Of a DNA stretch of 64,000 nt, positions 9,770 through 18,580 are shown piece after piece. The stretch is from contig NZ_CP041146.1 in the NCBI RefSeq assembly GCF_006494775.1, forward strand, positions 4,216,001 through 4,280,000, read 5' to 3'. The DNA comes from Nocardioides humi (GTDB lineage Bacteria > Actinomycetota > Actinomycetes > Propionibacteriales > Nocardioidaceae). The position numbers were made by a program, and so were the translations under genes. A model generated the notes under the pieces. That model was not told where the DNA came from, searched no databases, and saw only the letters and a program-made list of their open reading frames with translations. How positions within the stretch are numbered: position 1 is the first letter of the stretch; the number at the start of each line of letters is the position of its first letter.

Positions 9770-12046
9770 GTGGCCGACACCGCTTCCGCACCTGCCCGTC
9801 CGACGCTCGACACCGTGGCCGTGGCAGCCGGTGACCCGGACCGCGAGCAGCCCTGGTCCGAGCTCGGCCTGAAGGCCGACGAGTACGACCGGATCCGCGA
9901 GATCCTGGGCCGCCGGCCGACGTCCAGCGAGCTGGCGATGTACTCCGTCATGTGGAGCGAGCACTGCTCCTACAAGTCCTCCAAGGTGCACCTCAAGCAG
10001 TTCGGCGAGCTGGCCCAGGAGACCCCGATCGGCCCGATGCTGGCCGGCATCGGCGAGAACGCCGGTGTCATCGACATCGGCCAGGGCTACGCGGTCAGCT
10101 TCAAGGTCGAGAGCCACAACCACCCGTCGTACGTCGAGCCCTACCAGGGCGCCGCGACCGGCGTCGGCGGCATCGTCCGCGACATCATCGCGATGGGCGC
10201 CCGCCCGATCGCGGTGATGGACCCGCTGCGCTTCGGCCCGCTCGACGCCGAGGACACCCACCGCGTGCTGCCCGGGATCGTCGCGGGCGTCGGCGGCTAC
10301 GGCAACTGCCTGGGCCTGCCGAACATCGGCGGCGAGGCGGTCTTCGACGAGACCTACCTCGGCAACCCGCTCGTCAACGCGCTCTGCGTCGGCGTGCTGC
10401 GCCACGAGGACCTCCACCTGGCCAAGGCGTCCGGCACCGGCAACCGCGTCATCCTGTACGGCGCCCGCACCGGCGGCGACGGCATCGGGGGAGTGTCGGT
10501 GCTGGCGAGCGAGACCTTCGACGCCGACGGACCCGCCAAGCGTCCGAGCGTCCAGGTCGGCGACCCGTTCATGGAGAAGCTGCTCATCGAGTGCACCCTC
10601 GAGCTGTTCGCGGCGGGCGTCGTCGCCGGCATCCAGGACCTCGGCGGCGCCGGCCTCTCCTGCGCGACCTCCGAGCTGGCGTCGGCCGGCGACGGCGGCA
10701 TGCGCTGCGAGCTCGACCGCGTCCCGCTGCGCGACTCGACGCTGTCGCCGGAGGAGATCCTGATGAGCGAGAGCCAGGAGCGGATGATGGCGGTCGTCGA
10801 GCCCGCCGCCGTCGCGGCCTTCCTGGCGATCTGCGCCAAGTGGGACGTCGAGGCCGTCGACATCGGCGAGGTCACCGACACCGGCCGGCTCGAGATCACC
10901 TGGCACGGCCAGACCGTGGTCGACGTGCCCCCGCGGTCGGTGGCGCACGACGGGCCGACGTACCAGCGCCCGTTCGCCCGCCCCGACTGGCAGGACGCGC
11001 TCCAGGCCGACGCCGCCGAGAGGCTGCCGCGACCGGCGACCGGCGACGAGCTGCGCGCGACCCTGCTGCGGCTGGTCGCGAGCCCCAACCTGTGCGACAA
11101 GTCGTGGATCACCGACCAGTACGACCGCTACGTCCAGGGCAACACCGTCCTCGCGCAGCCGGCCGACTCCGGCATGATCCGCGTCGACGAGGAGACCCAC
11201 CTCGGCGTCTCCGTCGCGACCGACTGCAACGGCCGGTTCGCCAAGCTGGACCCGTACGCCGGCGCGCAGCTCGCGCTCGCCGAGGCCTACCGCAATGTCG
11301 CCACCGGCGGCGCCGTTCCGCTCGCCGTCAGCGACTGCCTCAACTTCGGCTCGCCCGAGGACCCGGCGGTGATGTGGCAGTTCGCCGAGGCCTGCCGCGG
11401 TCTCAAGGACGCCTGCGACGAGCTCGGCATCCCGGTCACCGGCGGCAACGTCAGCCTCTACAACCAGACCGGCGAGACCGCCATCCTGCCGACCCCCGTG
11501 GTCGCGGTGCTCGGCGTCGTCGAGGACGTGCGCCGCCGTACGCCGTCCTCGTTCCAGGCCGCCGGCGAGCGGATCGTGCAGCTCGGCAGCACCCACGAGG
11601 AGCTCTCCGGCTCGGAGTGGGCACATGTCGTCCACGGCCACCTCGGCGGTCGCCCGCCCGCGGTGAACCTCGCCGCCGAGCACAACCTCGCCGCGCTGCT
11701 GCACGACCTGGTCGGCCTCGCCACCAGCGCCCACGACCTCTCCGACGGCGGGCTCGCCCAGGCGCTCGCGGAGGCGGCGCTGGTCGGCGGCGTCGGCGCC
11801 CGGGTCGAGCTGCTGCAGGGCGACCCGTTCCTCGACCTGTTCGCCGAGTCCGCGGCGCGCGCGATCGTCACCGTCCCCGTCGACAGGCTGGAGGAGCTGA
11901 TGGTGGTCGCGGCGCGGCACGCCGTCCCCGCCTTCGAGCTCGGTACCACCGGCGGTGACGTCCTCGCCGTCGAGGGCCAGTTCGAGGTCCCCCTCGCCGA
12001 GCTGCGCGAGGCGTGGACCGCCACCCTGCCGAACGCCCTGGCCTGA
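9770..12046 (+). CDS. purL: Phosphoribosylformylglycinamidine synthase subunit PurL
   Basis: Catalytic ATP-dependent subunit of FGAM synthase, 758 residues, the small PurL form that works with PurS and PurQ. The GTG at 9770 gives [20 protein letters not shown]; a TACCCT -10 box ends 7 nt before it and there is no Shine-Dalgarno. Family motifs include [23 protein letters not shown], the glycine-rich [37 protein letters not shown] and [16 protein letters not shown]. The stop lies 1 bp from the stop of a convergent lipoprotein gene. Confidence 0.97.
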   Translation: MADTASAPARPTLDTVAVAAGDPDREQPWSELGLKADEYDRIREILGRRPTSSELAMYSVMWSEHCSYKSSKVHLKQFGELAQETPIGPMLAGIGENAGVIDIGQGYAVSFKVESHNHPSYVEPYQGAATGVGGIVRDIIAMGARPIAVMDPLRFGPLDAEDTHRVLPGIVAGVGGYGNCLGLPNIGGEAVFDETYLGNPLVNALCVGVLRHEDLHLAKASGTGNRVILYGARTGGDGIGGVSVLASETFDADGPAKRPSVQVGDPFMEKLLIECTLELFAAGVVAGIQDLGGAGLSCATSELASAGDGGMRCELDRVPLRDSTLSPEEILMSESQERMMAVVEPAAVAAFLAICAKWDVEAVDIGEVTDTGRLEITWHGQTVVDVPPRSVAHDGPTYQRPFARPDWQDALQADAAERLPRPATGDELRATLLRLVASPNLCDKSWITDQYDRYVQGNTVLAQPADSGMIRVDEETHLGVSVATDCNGRFAKLDPYAGAQLALAEAYRNVATGGAVPLAVSDCLNFGSPEDPAVMWQFAEACRGLKDACDELGIPVTGGNVSLYNQTGETAILPTPVVAVLGVVEDVRRRTPSSFQAAGERIVQLGSTHEELSGSEWAHVVHGHLGGRPPAVNLAAEHNLAALLHDLVGLATSAHDLSDGGLAQALAEAALVGGVGARVELLQGDPFLDLFAESAARAIVTVPVDRLEELMVVAARHAVPAFELGTTGGDVLAVEGQFEVPLAELREAWTATLPNALA

Positions 12047-12047
12047 G

Positions 12048-13115
12048 CTACTTCCGCAGCCGGGCCTCGGCCGTGACGCCGAGGTCGAGCGTGGCCTTGG
12101 CCTCGGCGCCGCCGTACGTCGAGGCGAGCAGCAGCTCGTAGTCCTGGTCGATGGTGAGCGTCCTGGACGCCTTCTCCGCGACGTCGAAGACGACGTGGAA
12201 CTCGCTCGTGCAGCCGCCGCTGTTGGCCGGGTCGGGGCACACGGTGTTGGCGTTGTCGCGGATGACCCGGGCCGCCTCGGTCTTGCCGAGGCGGTAGGTG
12301 CTCTCGACCTTGTCGGCGTAGTAGATGGCGCCCGACTTGAGGTCCTCGGCGAGCTCGTTCCAGCGGCCCAGCGTGGTCCGCACGGTCACCACCAGCCAGC
12401 TGCGGCCCTCCTCGGCCCAGGCGTCGCCGGCGTACGGCAGGCGCATCGGCCGGGTGACGCTGCAGGAGAACTCCGGCGGCCGCACCGTCGGCCGGCCGAA
12501 GTCGACCTCCGGCGCGCAGGGGTACCGCTTCGTGCGGGGCTTCGCGATGTCGTACAGGCTCGCGGCCGCGCCGGCCTCGACGTCGCCGCTGGCCAGGTCG
12601 ACCTGCTGGCTGACGCCGTCGAAGGCGACGGTGAGCTGCGGGCTGCGGCCCTTGCCCCGGACCAGGACGTAGAACGACTCCGCGCCCTCCCCGGTCTGCT
12701 CCGGCGCCGGCAGGCGGTACGACGCGCCGTCGGCGACGAGGTCCACGACCGGCTTGGCCTGGGTGTCGAGGTAGGCGGAGAGGGCGCCGAAGGTCGCGGC
12801 GTCGTACTGCCAGGTGATCGGCACGAACGCGCTGCCCTCGGGAGCCTCGAGCTGCTCCAGCTGGCGGGTGTCCCTGGCCTCGATCTCGGTGACCGACTCG
12901 CCGACGGTGACCTCGAGCCGCCCGATCGGCAGCGCCACCACCGACTCGACGCCCTTGCCGGAGAACTGGGCGTCCTGGCGCGCGGGCACGACGTCGCCGA
13001 CCTCGACCCCGCTGCCGCCGTCGCCGCACGACGCGAGGGCGGGGGCGAGGAGGAGCAGGATCAGGGTGGATCCGAGCGCGGGCGCGATGCGACGCGGGCG
13101 GGAGCGGGGACGCAT
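12048..13115 (-). CDS. Putative lipoprotein of unknown function
   Basis: A 355-residue exported protein. A basic N terminus, a hydrophobic stretch and the lipobox LAPALASC (cysteine at about residue 29) predict a lipid-anchored extracytoplasmic protein. The mature part is beta-rich and has repeated DxxSxxV-like strands, with cysteines in YPCAPEV, EFSCSV, TVCPD and GGCTS that could form two disulfides. No domain was recognised. It is convergent with purL (1-bp gap) and divergent from the sterol-carrier-like gene at 13136. Only export is well supported. Confidence 0.75.
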   Translation of the reverse strand: MRPRSRPRRIAPALGSTLILLLLAPALASCGDGGSGVEVGDVVPARQDAQFSGKGVESVVALPIGRLEVTVGESVTEIEARDTRQLEQLEAPEGSAFVPITWQYDAATFGALSAYLDTQAKPVVDLVADGASYRLPAPEQTGEGAESFYVLVRGKGRSPQLTVAFDGVSQQVDLASGDVEAGAAASLYDIAKPRTKRYPCAPEVDFGRPTVRPPEFSCSVTRPMRLPYAGDAWAEEGRSWLVVTVRTTLGRWNELAEDLKSGAIYYADKVESTYRLGKTEAARVIRDNANTVCPDPANSGGCTSEFHVVFDVAEKASRTLTIDQDYELLLASTYGGAEAKATLDLGVTAEARLRK

Positions 13116-13135
13116 GGGGAGTAGCCTGCCACCCC

Positions 13136-13495
13136 GTGCCCTCCCGTCTGCGCCCAGCCGATCCCGTGGCCGTGGCGGCCGCCCTGGCCCGGGTCGAGGC
13201 CGACGCCGCCGAGCGCGCCGACCTGCGCCTGCTGACCAAGCACTTCCTCGCGCTGCTGGAGGAGCGTGCCCCCGGCCGGTCGGTCGAGGTCCGGGTGCCG
13301 CCGTACGCCGCGGTGCAGGTGATCGAGGGCGTCCGGCACACCCGCGGCACGCCGCCGGCCGTCGTCGAGACCGACGCCGCCACCTGGATCGCGGTGGCCA
13401 CCGGCCGGCTCGCGTGGGCCGACGCGGTCGACGGGGGACAGGTGCGGGCCAGTGGGGAGCGGACCGACCTGGCGCCGTACCTGCCGCTGGGGTAG
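13136..13495 (+). CDS. Sterol carrier family (SCP2-like) small protein
   Basis: A soluble 119-residue protein resembling the short sterol-carrier-family proteins often encoded near purL and purF in actinobacteria. Recognisable segments are APGRSVEVRVPPYAAVQVIE, RHTRGTPPAVVETDA and the C-terminal GQVRASGERTDLAPYLPL. The GTG at 13136 is preceded by a TAGCCT -10 box with an 8-nt gap, again suggesting a leaderless transcript. The role in lipid binding is known only from family similarity; no ligand can be given. Confidence 0.7.
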   Translation: MPSRLRPADPVAVAAALARVEADAAERADLRLLTKHFLALLEERAPGRSVEVRVPPYAAVQVIEGVRHTRGTPPAVVETDAATWIAVATGRLAWADAVDGGQVRASGERTDLAPYLPLG

Positions 13496-13503
13496 GGGCG
13501 AGG

Positions 13504-14103
13504 TCAGTCGCCCTCGAGGGCGTCGGCGAGCTCCTGGGCCGCGTCCTGGTCGAAGTCGCCGGCGATCTGCACCTTCCCCTCGGTGATCGCGGTCTGGATG
13601 ATCGGGGCGCTGATCACGGTCCCGCCCGACAGGACCGCGAGCTGCTGGCCGGTGCCGACCAGCTCCGCGGTGAGGTCCGCGAACGCCGCGGTCGCCTCGT
13701 CGTCGAGCTCCAGCATCACGGTCCAGCCCCCGGAGGGGCCGGCGCCGACCTCGGCGTCGTCCACGCCGCCGACGATCTCGGCCGGCCCGAGCCGGTAGAC
13801 CATGCCCTCGCCGTCGCAGGCGATCGCCTCGGCCGTCGGCTCCGGCTGCTCCGCGGGCAGGCCGCCGCAGTCGGCCGGCAGCGGCGTCGGCGCCGGCGTG
13901 GCCGCGGGGCTCGCCGTGGACTCGAGCACGCGGCGGAACTGCACCGGCTCCGCCGGCGTACCGGCGGGGGAGGTCGGCTCGGCGACCGGGCCGCCGTTCC
14001 CGTCGTCCCGGGCGTCCGCGTCGTCGCCGTCGCCGCAGGCGGCGAGGGCCAGGGTGAGCGCGGTCGCGAGCGTGATGGCCCCGAGGGCCCGAGAAGGTGC
14101 CAT
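13504..14103 (-). CDS. Lipoprotein with a SecD P1-head-like domain
   Basis: Lipoprotein of about 199 residues starting at MAPSRALGAI (an ATG 18 bp upstream is possible). The signal peptide ends in the lipobox LALAAC. A long Asp/Pro/Thr-rich linker follows. The C-terminal region (MVYRLGPAEIVGGVDDAEV..., then GGTVISAPIIQTAITEGKVQ and DQDAAQELADALEGD) closely matches the periplasmic P1 head subdomain of the SecD translocase subunit, but the protein has no RND membrane domain. It may be a free-standing SecD-head mimic or binder; the function is unknown. It is divergent from the M20 peptidase gene. Confidence 0.75.
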   Translation of the reverse strand: MAPSRALGAITLATALTLALAACGDGDDADARDDGNGGPVAEPTSPAGTPAEPVQFRRVLESTASPAATPAPTPLPADCGGLPAEQPEPTAEAIACDGEGMVYRLGPAEIVGGVDDAEVGAGPSGGWTVMLELDDEATAAFADLTAELVGTGQQLAVLSGGTVISAPIIQTAITEGKVQIAGDFDQDAAQELADALEGD

Positions 14104-14132
14104 GCCTCGATCCTGCACCATAGGTTGGTGGC

Positions 14133-15485
14133 ATGACCGGACCCGTCCCCACCATCGACCTGCGTACGCGCCTCGCCGAGATCCTCCCGGGTGTCCGATC
14201 GGACCTCGAGGCCCTCGTCCGCATCCAGTCCGTCAGTGCCGACCCCGACCGCCTCGACCAGGTCGAGGTGAGCGCCCGGGCGACCGCCGACCTGTTCGCC
14301 GCCGAGGGCGTCGACGTGCAGATCGTGCGCGCGTACGACGGCGCCCCGCCCGCCGTGATCGGGGAGAAGAAGGGTCCTGAGGGCGCGCCGACGGTGCTCC
14401 TCTACGCCCACCACGACGTGCAGCCCGAGAACGACCACGCCGAGTGGGACTCGCCGCCCTACGAGCCCACGGAGCGCGACGGCCGGCTCTACGGCCGCGG
14501 CGCCGCCGACGACAAGGCCGGGATCATGACCCACGTGGCGGCGCTCCGCCTGCTGGGGGACGAGCTGCCGGTCACCGTGCGCCTGTTCATCGAGGGCGAG
14601 GAGGAGGTCGCCAGCGCGACCCTCCCGCAGCTGCTGGAGAAGTACGTCGACGAGCTGCGCTCCGACGTCATCGTGATCGCCGACTCCGGCAACTGGGACA
14701 TCGGCGTCCCCGCGCTCACCACCAGCCTGCGCGGCCTGGTGCGGGTCAACGTCGAGGTCCGCACGCTCACGCACGCCGTCCACCAGGGCATGTGGGGCGG
14801 CCTGGTCCCGGACGCCCTGATCACCCTGTCCCGCCTCATCGCGACGCTCCACGACGACGCCGGCCGGGTGGCCGTCGCCGGACTGCACAGCGGGCCCGCG
14901 GCCGACGTGGAGTATCCCGAGGAGCGGCTGCGCGCCGAGTCGGGGGTCGCCGACGGCGTCGCGTGGATCGGCTACGGCCCCGCCGTCGAGCGGCTGTGGA
15001 CCCAGCCCGCGCTCTCCGTCATCGGCCTCGACGCGCCGAAGGTCGACGGCTCCTCCAACACGCTCATCCCGTCGGCCCGCGCGCGCCTGGCGCTGCGCAC
15101 CGCCCCCGGCGAGACCTCCGAGAACGCCGTCGCCGCGCTGCGGGCGCACCTGGAGAAGCACGTCCCCTGGGGCGCCCGGCTCGCGATCGAGGTCGTGGAC
15201 ACCGGCGAGCCGATCGAGCTCGACGTCACCGGCCCGGCGTACGACGCCGCGCGGGCCGCCTTCACCGAGGCCTGGGACGGCACCGCCCCGGTCGACATGG
15301 GCGTCGGCGGCTCGATCCCGTTCATCGCGGAGTTCCTCGAGACCTTCCCCGCCGCCTCGGTGCTGGTCACCGGCGTCGAGGACCCCGACACCCGCGCCCA
15401 CGGCCCCAACGAGGGCCTCCACCTCGCCGAGTTCGAGCGGGTCCTCCTCGCCGAGGCCCTGCTCCTGCGCAATCTGGCCCGATGA
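14133..15485 (+). CDS. M20-family dizinc dipeptidase
   Basis: Cytoplasmic metallopeptidase of 450 residues, with similarity to the CPG2/carnosinase-like dipeptidases. Metal and catalytic motifs are in order: YAHHDVQP (first His/Asp), GRGAADDKAGIM (bridging Asp), FIEGEEEVAS (catalytic Glu pair), VIADSGNWD, and HGPNEGLH near the C terminus. The dimerisation domain lies about residues 200-330. A TAGGTT -10 box ends 6 nt before the ATG at 14133, so the transcript is probably leaderless. Substrate is not predictable beyond short peptides or N-acylated amino acids. Confidence 0.88.
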   Translation: MTGPVPTIDLRTRLAEILPGVRSDLEALVRIQSVSADPDRLDQVEVSARATADLFAAEGVDVQIVRAYDGAPPAVIGEKKGPEGAPTVLLYAHHDVQPENDHAEWDSPPYEPTERDGRLYGRGAADDKAGIMTHVAALRLLGDELPVTVRLFIEGEEEVASATLPQLLEKYVDELRSDVIVIADSGNWDIGVPALTTSLRGLVRVNVEVRTLTHAVHQGMWGGLVPDALITLSRLIATLHDDAGRVAVAGLHSGPAADVEYPEERLRAESGVADGVAWIGYGPAVERLWTQPALSVIGLDAPKVDGSSNTLIPSARARLALRTAPGETSENAVAALRAHLEKHVPWGARLAIEVVDTGEPIELDVTGPAYDAARAAFTEAWDGTAPVDMGVGGSIPFIAEFLETFPAASVLVTGVEDPDTRAHGPNEGLHLAEFERVLLAEALLLRNLAR

Positions 15486-15509
15486 CTGGGTGAAAGTCGA
15501 GTGATCCGC

Positions 15510-15523
15510 TAGACTAACTCGCA
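15510..15523 (+). promoter_or_regulatory. -10 box of a likely leaderless promoter
   Basis: TAGACT at 15510-15515 is followed after 7 nt by the ATG at 15523 of the FAD/NAD(P)-binding protein. No ribosome binding site is present between them. Confidence 0.5.
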
Positions 15524-16917
15524 TGACGTCGATCCAGGACACGGCACCCGTCAGCGAGCGCACGCGGGTGGCGGTGATCGGCGGGGGCGCGAGCGGGGTC
15601 CTCACGGCGATCAACCTGCTGGTCCGCTCCGACGACCCGGGCCTGGAGGTCGTGGTCCACGAGGCGAGCGGGATCGTCGGCCGCGGGGTGGCGTACGGCA
15701 CCAACGACCAGCGGCACCTGCTCAACGTCCGGGCGCGTCACATGAGCGCGTTCCCGGACGCCCCCTCCGACCTGCTCGACTGGGCGCTGCGGACCGGGCG
15801 CAGCAGCGACCCGCAGGGCTTCCTCCCGCGCGCCGACTACGCGATCTACCTCCAGGACCGGCTCGCCGACGTCGCCGACGACCGGCTCCGGATCCGCGCC
15901 GGCCGGGTGCTCGACGTGGTGCCGAACGGGGCCGGCTTCGACGTCGTCACCGAGCGCTCCACCGCCACCGCGGACGCGGTCGTCCTCTGCCACGGCAACC
16001 AGCCGCCGCGCCCCCTGACGACCCTCGACGGGGCCGCGCTGCCGGAGGCGCCCTGGCATGTCGCCAACCCCTGGGAGCTGGCCCGGCTGCGGGCGCTGCC
16101 CGCGGACGCCCGCGTCGTCGTGGTCGGCACCGGCCTCACCGCGATCGACACCGTGATCACGCTGCTCGAGGACGGCCCGGAACGGCACGTCACCATGGTC
16201 AGCCGCAACGGCCTGCTGCCGAAGCCCCACGTCGGCCAGGCCCACACCGCCTGGGTCACCAAGGTCCCCGACGACGCCCTGACCGCCGACGCCGTCGCCG
16301 ACGCCGTCGCCGAGGAGTGCCGGGCCGCCGCCGAGCGCGGGGTCGGCTGGCGCGCGGTCGTCGACGGCCTCCGCCCGCTCACCCAGGAGCTCTGGCGCCG
16401 GCTGCCGCTCGACGAGCGGCGCCGCTTCCTCGACGTCCACGCCCGCGACTGGGAGATCCGCCGGCACCGGATGGCGCCCGAGGTCGCGCTTCGCCTCCAG
16501 TCCTACCGGTACGACGACCGCCTGGCCGTCCACGCCGGCGTCCTGCACGCCGTGGAGGACCTCGGCGAGCGCTGTCGCCTCACCACCGCCGCCGGCCAGT
16601 CGCCGGTCGAGGTGGACGCGGTCGTCAACTGCACCGGCCCGCTCGCCGACGTACGCCAGAGCGCCGAGCCCCTCCTCCGGGCCCTCGTCGCCCGCGGCAC
16701 CGCCGCCGCCGACCCGCTCGCCCTCGGGCTCGACTCCAGCGCCGACGGCGAGGTGGTCGGCGCCGACGGACGGGTCGTCGACGGGCTCTACGTCGTCGGC
16801 CCGCCGCGCAAGGGGACGCTGTGGGAGTCGACCGCCATCCCCGAGATCCGGGCCCAGGCCGCCCAGGTCGCGGCCGCCGTGGTGGCGCGCACCTCGCGCA
16901 AGGTCGCCGCCAACTGA
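15523..16917 (+). CDS. FAD/NAD(P)-binding oxidoreductase (NAD_binding_9 type)
   Basis: A 464-residue flavoprotein-like enzyme. The N-terminal Rossmann fold has VAVIGGGASGVLTAINLL, followed by GRGVAYGTNDQRHLLNVRA, the hallmark of the NAD_binding_9/YdhS-like family. A second dinucleotide motif, VVVVGTGLTAIDTVITLL, lies at about residue 200, and the C-terminal GLYVVGPPRKGTLWESTAIP closes the FAD site. Such proteins are flavin-dependent oxidoreductases of poorly known substrate. It stands alone between the peptidase gene and a repeat element upstream of purF. Confidence 0.8.
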   Translation: MTSIQDTAPVSERTRVAVIGGGASGVLTAINLLVRSDDPGLEVVVHEASGIVGRGVAYGTNDQRHLLNVRARHMSAFPDAPSDLLDWALRTGRSSDPQGFLPRADYAIYLQDRLADVADDRLRIRAGRVLDVVPNGAGFDVVTERSTATADAVVLCHGNQPPRPLTTLDGAALPEAPWHVANPWELARLRALPADARVVVVGTGLTAIDTVITLLEDGPERHVTMVSRNGLLPKPHVGQAHTAWVTKVPDDALTADAVADAVAEECRAAAERGVGWRAVVDGLRPLTQELWRRLPLDERRRFLDVHARDWEIRRHRMAPEVALRLQSYRYDDRLAVHAGVLHAVEDLGERCRLTTAAGQSPVEVDAVVNCTGPLADVRQSAEPLLRALVARGTAAADPLALGLDSSADGEVVGADGRVVDGLYVVGPPRKGTLWESTAIPEIRAQAAQVAAAVVARTSRKVAAN

Positions 16918-16918
16918 G

Positions 16919-17085
16919 TAAGAGATTCCGCCAGTAGGTGGCGGCGTCGCGAGCGTCGCGAGGCGCGTGCGATGGCAAGGCGCGGACGCGAAGGCAGGCT
17001 GGATCGCCTTTCGAGCGGCCGCAACGCCGCCAGCGTGCGTGTATCGCGGCGCGCAGCAGGCGGCATCTACTGGCGGAATCTCTAA
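16919..17085. repeat. MITE-like element with 17-bp terminal inverted repeats
   Basis: Perfect terminal inverted repeats AGAGATTCCGCCAGTAG (16921-16937) and its complement (17067-17083) enclose about 130 bp with no plausible gene. A TAA triplet occurs at both outer edges (16919-16921 and 17083-17085), compatible with a short target-site duplication. The interior is rich in CGCG and has further short inverted repeats. It fills the gap between an oxidoreductase gene and purF. It could be a non-autonomous transposon or a repeat family expressed as structured RNA. Confidence 0.6.
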
Positions 17086-17115
17086 ACCCGCGCGCGGCCG
17101 GTAGGCTTGCGCAAC

Positions 17116-18570
17116 GTGTGCGGAGTCTTCGGCGTATGGGCCCCGGGTGAGGACGTCGCCAAGCTGACCTACTTCGGTCTCTACTCGCTGCAGCACCGCG
17201 GCCAGGAGTCCGCCGGCATCTCGGTCAGCAACGGGCGCCAGATCCTCGTCTACAAGGACATGGGCCTGGTCTCCCAGGTCTTCGACGAGAACACACTGGA
17301 GTCGTTCGCGGGCCATCTCGCGGTCGGCCACTGCCGCTACTCCACGACCGGCGCCAGCACCTGGCAGAACGCCCAGCCGACCTTCCGTCCCACCGAGGAC
17401 GGCTCGATCGCACTCGGCCACAACGGCAACCTGATCAACACCGCCCAGCTCGCGGCGATGGTCAAGGACCTTCCCAGCGACGAGGGCGAGCTCGACATCC
17501 ACGCCCGCGACCTGGAGTCGTCCACCAACGACACCAGCCTGGTGACCGCGCTGCTCGCGCACCACCCGGACTCCTCGCTCGAGGCGCGCGCGCTGGAGCT
17601 GCTGCCGCAGGTCCACGGCGCCTTCTCGTTCGTCTTCATGAACGAGAACACCCTGTACGCCGCCCGCGACCCCGAGGGCATCCGCCCGCTCGTGCTGGGC
17701 CGACTCGACCGTGGCTGGGTCGTCGCCAGCGAGGACGCCGCGCTCGCGACCGTCGGCGCCAGCGTGATCCGCGAGGTCGAGCCGGGCGAGCTGCTCGTCA
17801 TCGACGAGGACGGGCTGCGCTCCCACAGGTTCGCCGAGACGCGGCGCAAGGGCTGCGTGTTCGAGTACGTCTACCTCGCCCGCCCCGACGCCACCATCGC
17901 GGGCCGCAGCGTCCACGAGGCCCGGGTCGAGATGGGTCGCCAGCTGGCCCGCGAGTTCCCGGTCGAGGCCGATCTGGTCATCCCGGTCCCCGAGTCCGGT
18001 ACGCCGGCCGCCTCCGGCTACGCGCTGGAGAGCGGCATCCCGTTCGGGCAGGGCTTCGTCAAGAACGCCTACGTCGGCCGCACCTTCATCCAGCCGTCGC
18101 AGACCCTGCGCCAGCTCGGCATCCGGCTCAAGCTCAACGCCCTCGAGCACATGATCCGCGGCAAGCGGGTCGTCGTGGTCGACGACTCGATCGTGCGCGG
18201 CAACACCCAGCGCGCCCAGGTGCGGATGCTCCGCGAGGCCGGCGCGACAGAGGTCCACGTGCGGATCTCCAGCCCGCCGGTGAAGTGGCCCTGCTTCTAC
18301 GGCATCGACTTCGCGACCCGCGCCGAGCTGATCGCGAACGGCCTCGACCCCGCCGAGATCGCCGCCAGTGTCGGTGCCGACAGCCTCGGCTACATCTCGC
18401 TCGACGGCATGGTCGAGGCGACCGGCCAGCCGCAGAGCACGCTGTGCACGGCCTGCTTCACCGGCGAGTACCCGATCGAGCTGCCCGACGAGAGCCTGCT
18501 CGGCAAGCACCTGCTCGAGGCCACGCTGCGTCCGCACGGCGAGGCCCTCCCCGTCCTCAACAATCCATGA
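17116..18570 (+). CDS. purF: Amidophosphoribosyltransferase PurF
   Basis: Commits PRPP to purine synthesis by transferring glutamine ammonia to make phosphoribosylamine. With the GTG at 17116 the protein begins (M)CGVFGVWAPGED, leaving the catalytic cysteine at the N terminus after Met removal, so no propeptide is needed. A TTG at 17107 is in frame, but it overlaps the TAGGCT -10 box (17102-17107), which supports the GTG and a leaderless transcript. The Ntn amidotransferase half is followed by the PRPP loop VVVVDDSIVRGNT. Cysteines in KGCVFEY, WPCFYGID and LCTACF match the four [4Fe-4S] ligands of the Bacillus-type enzyme. purM follows 10 bp downstream. Confidence 0.97.
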   Translation: MCGVFGVWAPGEDVAKLTYFGLYSLQHRGQESAGISVSNGRQILVYKDMGLVSQVFDENTLESFAGHLAVGHCRYSTTGASTWQNAQPTFRPTEDGSIALGHNGNLINTAQLAAMVKDLPSDEGELDIHARDLESSTNDTSLVTALLAHHPDSSLEARALELLPQVHGAFSFVFMNENTLYAARDPEGIRPLVLGRLDRGWVVASEDAALATVGASVIREVEPGELLVIDEDGLRSHRFAETRRKGCVFEYVYLARPDATIAGRSVHEARVEMGRQLAREFPVEADLVIPVPESGTPAASGYALESGIPFGQGFVKNAYVGRTFIQPSQTLRQLGIRLKLNALEHMIRGKRVVVVDDSIVRGNTQRAQVRMLREAGATEVHVRISSPPVKWPCFYGIDFATRAELIANGLDPAEIAASVGADSLGYISLDGMVEATGQPQSTLCTACFTGEYPIELPDESLLGKHLLEATLRPHGEALPVLNNP

Positions 18571-18580
18571 TGGAGTGACC

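Noticed and set aside
7891..9951. 686-codon minus-strand frame opposite the kinase gene
   Set aside because: Antisense shadow of a kinase with complete catalytic motifs; composition is typical of reverse-frame artefacts.
17107..17115. TTG at 17107 as the purF start
   Set aside because: It overlaps the TAGGCT -10 box and would place three residues before the catalytic cysteine, which must become N-terminal; the GTG at 17116 fits both facts.
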